From NCBI GenBank assembly GCA_964617665.1, contig CAZUAH010000186.1, positions 1 to 24,011 of the forward strand: DNA of 24,011 nucleotides, written 5' to 3'. Of the stretch, positions 23,971 to 24,011 are shown one piece after another (the first letter of the stretch is position 1; each line of letters begins with the position of its first letter). This DNA is from JADHUC01 sp964617665. GTDB taxonomy: Bacteria; Planctomycetota; Planctomycetia; Pirellulales; Pirellulaceae. Below the pieces are notes generated by a model that searched no databases, had not been told where the DNA came from, and saw nothing but the letters and a program-made list of their open reading frames with translations. The position numbers and the translations under genes are program-made.

Positions 23971-24001
23971 AGCTGCTGATTATGTGGAGTTGAGTTCAGT
24001 T
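23935..24001. repeat. Cluster of TTATGTG direct and inverted repeats, possible element end or recombination site
   Basis: A perfect 9-bp inverted repeat occurs at the start: CGTTATGTG (23935-23943), spacer GAGCTG, then CACATAACG (23950-23958). The right part holds two further direct copies of the left arm: TTATGTGAAGCTGCTG (about 23963-23978) and TTATGTGGAGTTGAG (about 23980-23994). The common core is TTATGTG-R-AG-Y-TG. The block interrupts the 3' end of the esterase-like gene and continues to the window edge. Palindromic core plus arm-like direct repeats is the layout of tyrosine-recombinase or transposon-end sites; no recombinase gene is inside the window. Confidence 0.6.
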
Positions 24002-24011
24002 ATCCCACCAT

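Noticed and set aside
1..24011. CRISPR arrays, tRNA or rRNA genes, toxin-antitoxin pairs
   Set aside because: I looked for regularly spaced repeats, cloverleaf-type sequences and short paired genes and saw none I could support.

Overview
The window looks like a metagenome-assembled contig from a planctomycete, probably a Pirellulales-type member of Planctomycetota. The signs are a very large membrane Ser/Thr kinase fused to a formylglycine-generating-enzyme-like (FGE-like) domain, a Tat-exported Gfo/Idh/MocA oxidoreductase, a giant secreted c-type cytochrome/propeller protein of the TIGR02603 kind, DUF1680-type glycosidases, and no SusC/SusD pair. One scaffold gap of ten Ns at 12222-12231 is flanked by poly-G and poly-C, so this is draft sequence and some breaks may be assembly errors.

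Layout. 1-3110: tail of an unknown gene, then the kinase. 3111-4068: a non-coding stretch and a Tat-signal sugar-phosphate isomerase that has lost its middle. 4066-7228 (minus): a carbohydrate-binding/ThuA-type gene with an internal deletion, downstream of a beta-L-arabinofuranosidase (GH127/146). 7384-10943 (plus): a second DUF1680 glycosidase with an Ig-like N-terminus, then a secreted alpha/beta hydrolase. 10949-12880: a degraded accessory island holding a REP/MITE-like inverted repeat, a 3'-truncated serine beta-lactamase-like gene, inverted repeats around the scaffold gap, a possible group II intron domain V remnant, and an N-terminal fragment of a P-loop ATPase. 12941-15130 (minus): a GH51 alpha-L-arabinofuranosidase. 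15152-15927: a frameshifted, truncated beta-helix (pectate-lyase-like) gene abutting a transposase C-terminal remnant. 15985-21101: the Gfo/Idh/MocA oxidoreductase and the di-heme propeller protein. 21373-end: a secreted CBM9-like/esterase protein whose 3' end runs into a block of direct and inverted repeats at 23935-23990.

Taken together, the intact genes describe secreted breakdown of arabinose-rich plant or algal glycans (pectic arabinan, arabinogalactan or extensin-type beta-arabinosides). Two beta-L-arabinofuranosidase candidates and one alpha-L-arabinofuranosidase remove arabinose, two esterase-like hydrolases could remove acyl groups, and an exported oxidoreductase plus cytochrome could oxidise sugars. 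Remnants of an isomerase/epimerase and a ThuA-domain protein are the kinds of partner genes seen in oxidative 3-keto-sugar pathways. That link is inference. The most unusual feature is how many genes are broken in one window: at least six are truncated, frameshifted or internally deleted while their neighbours are intact.
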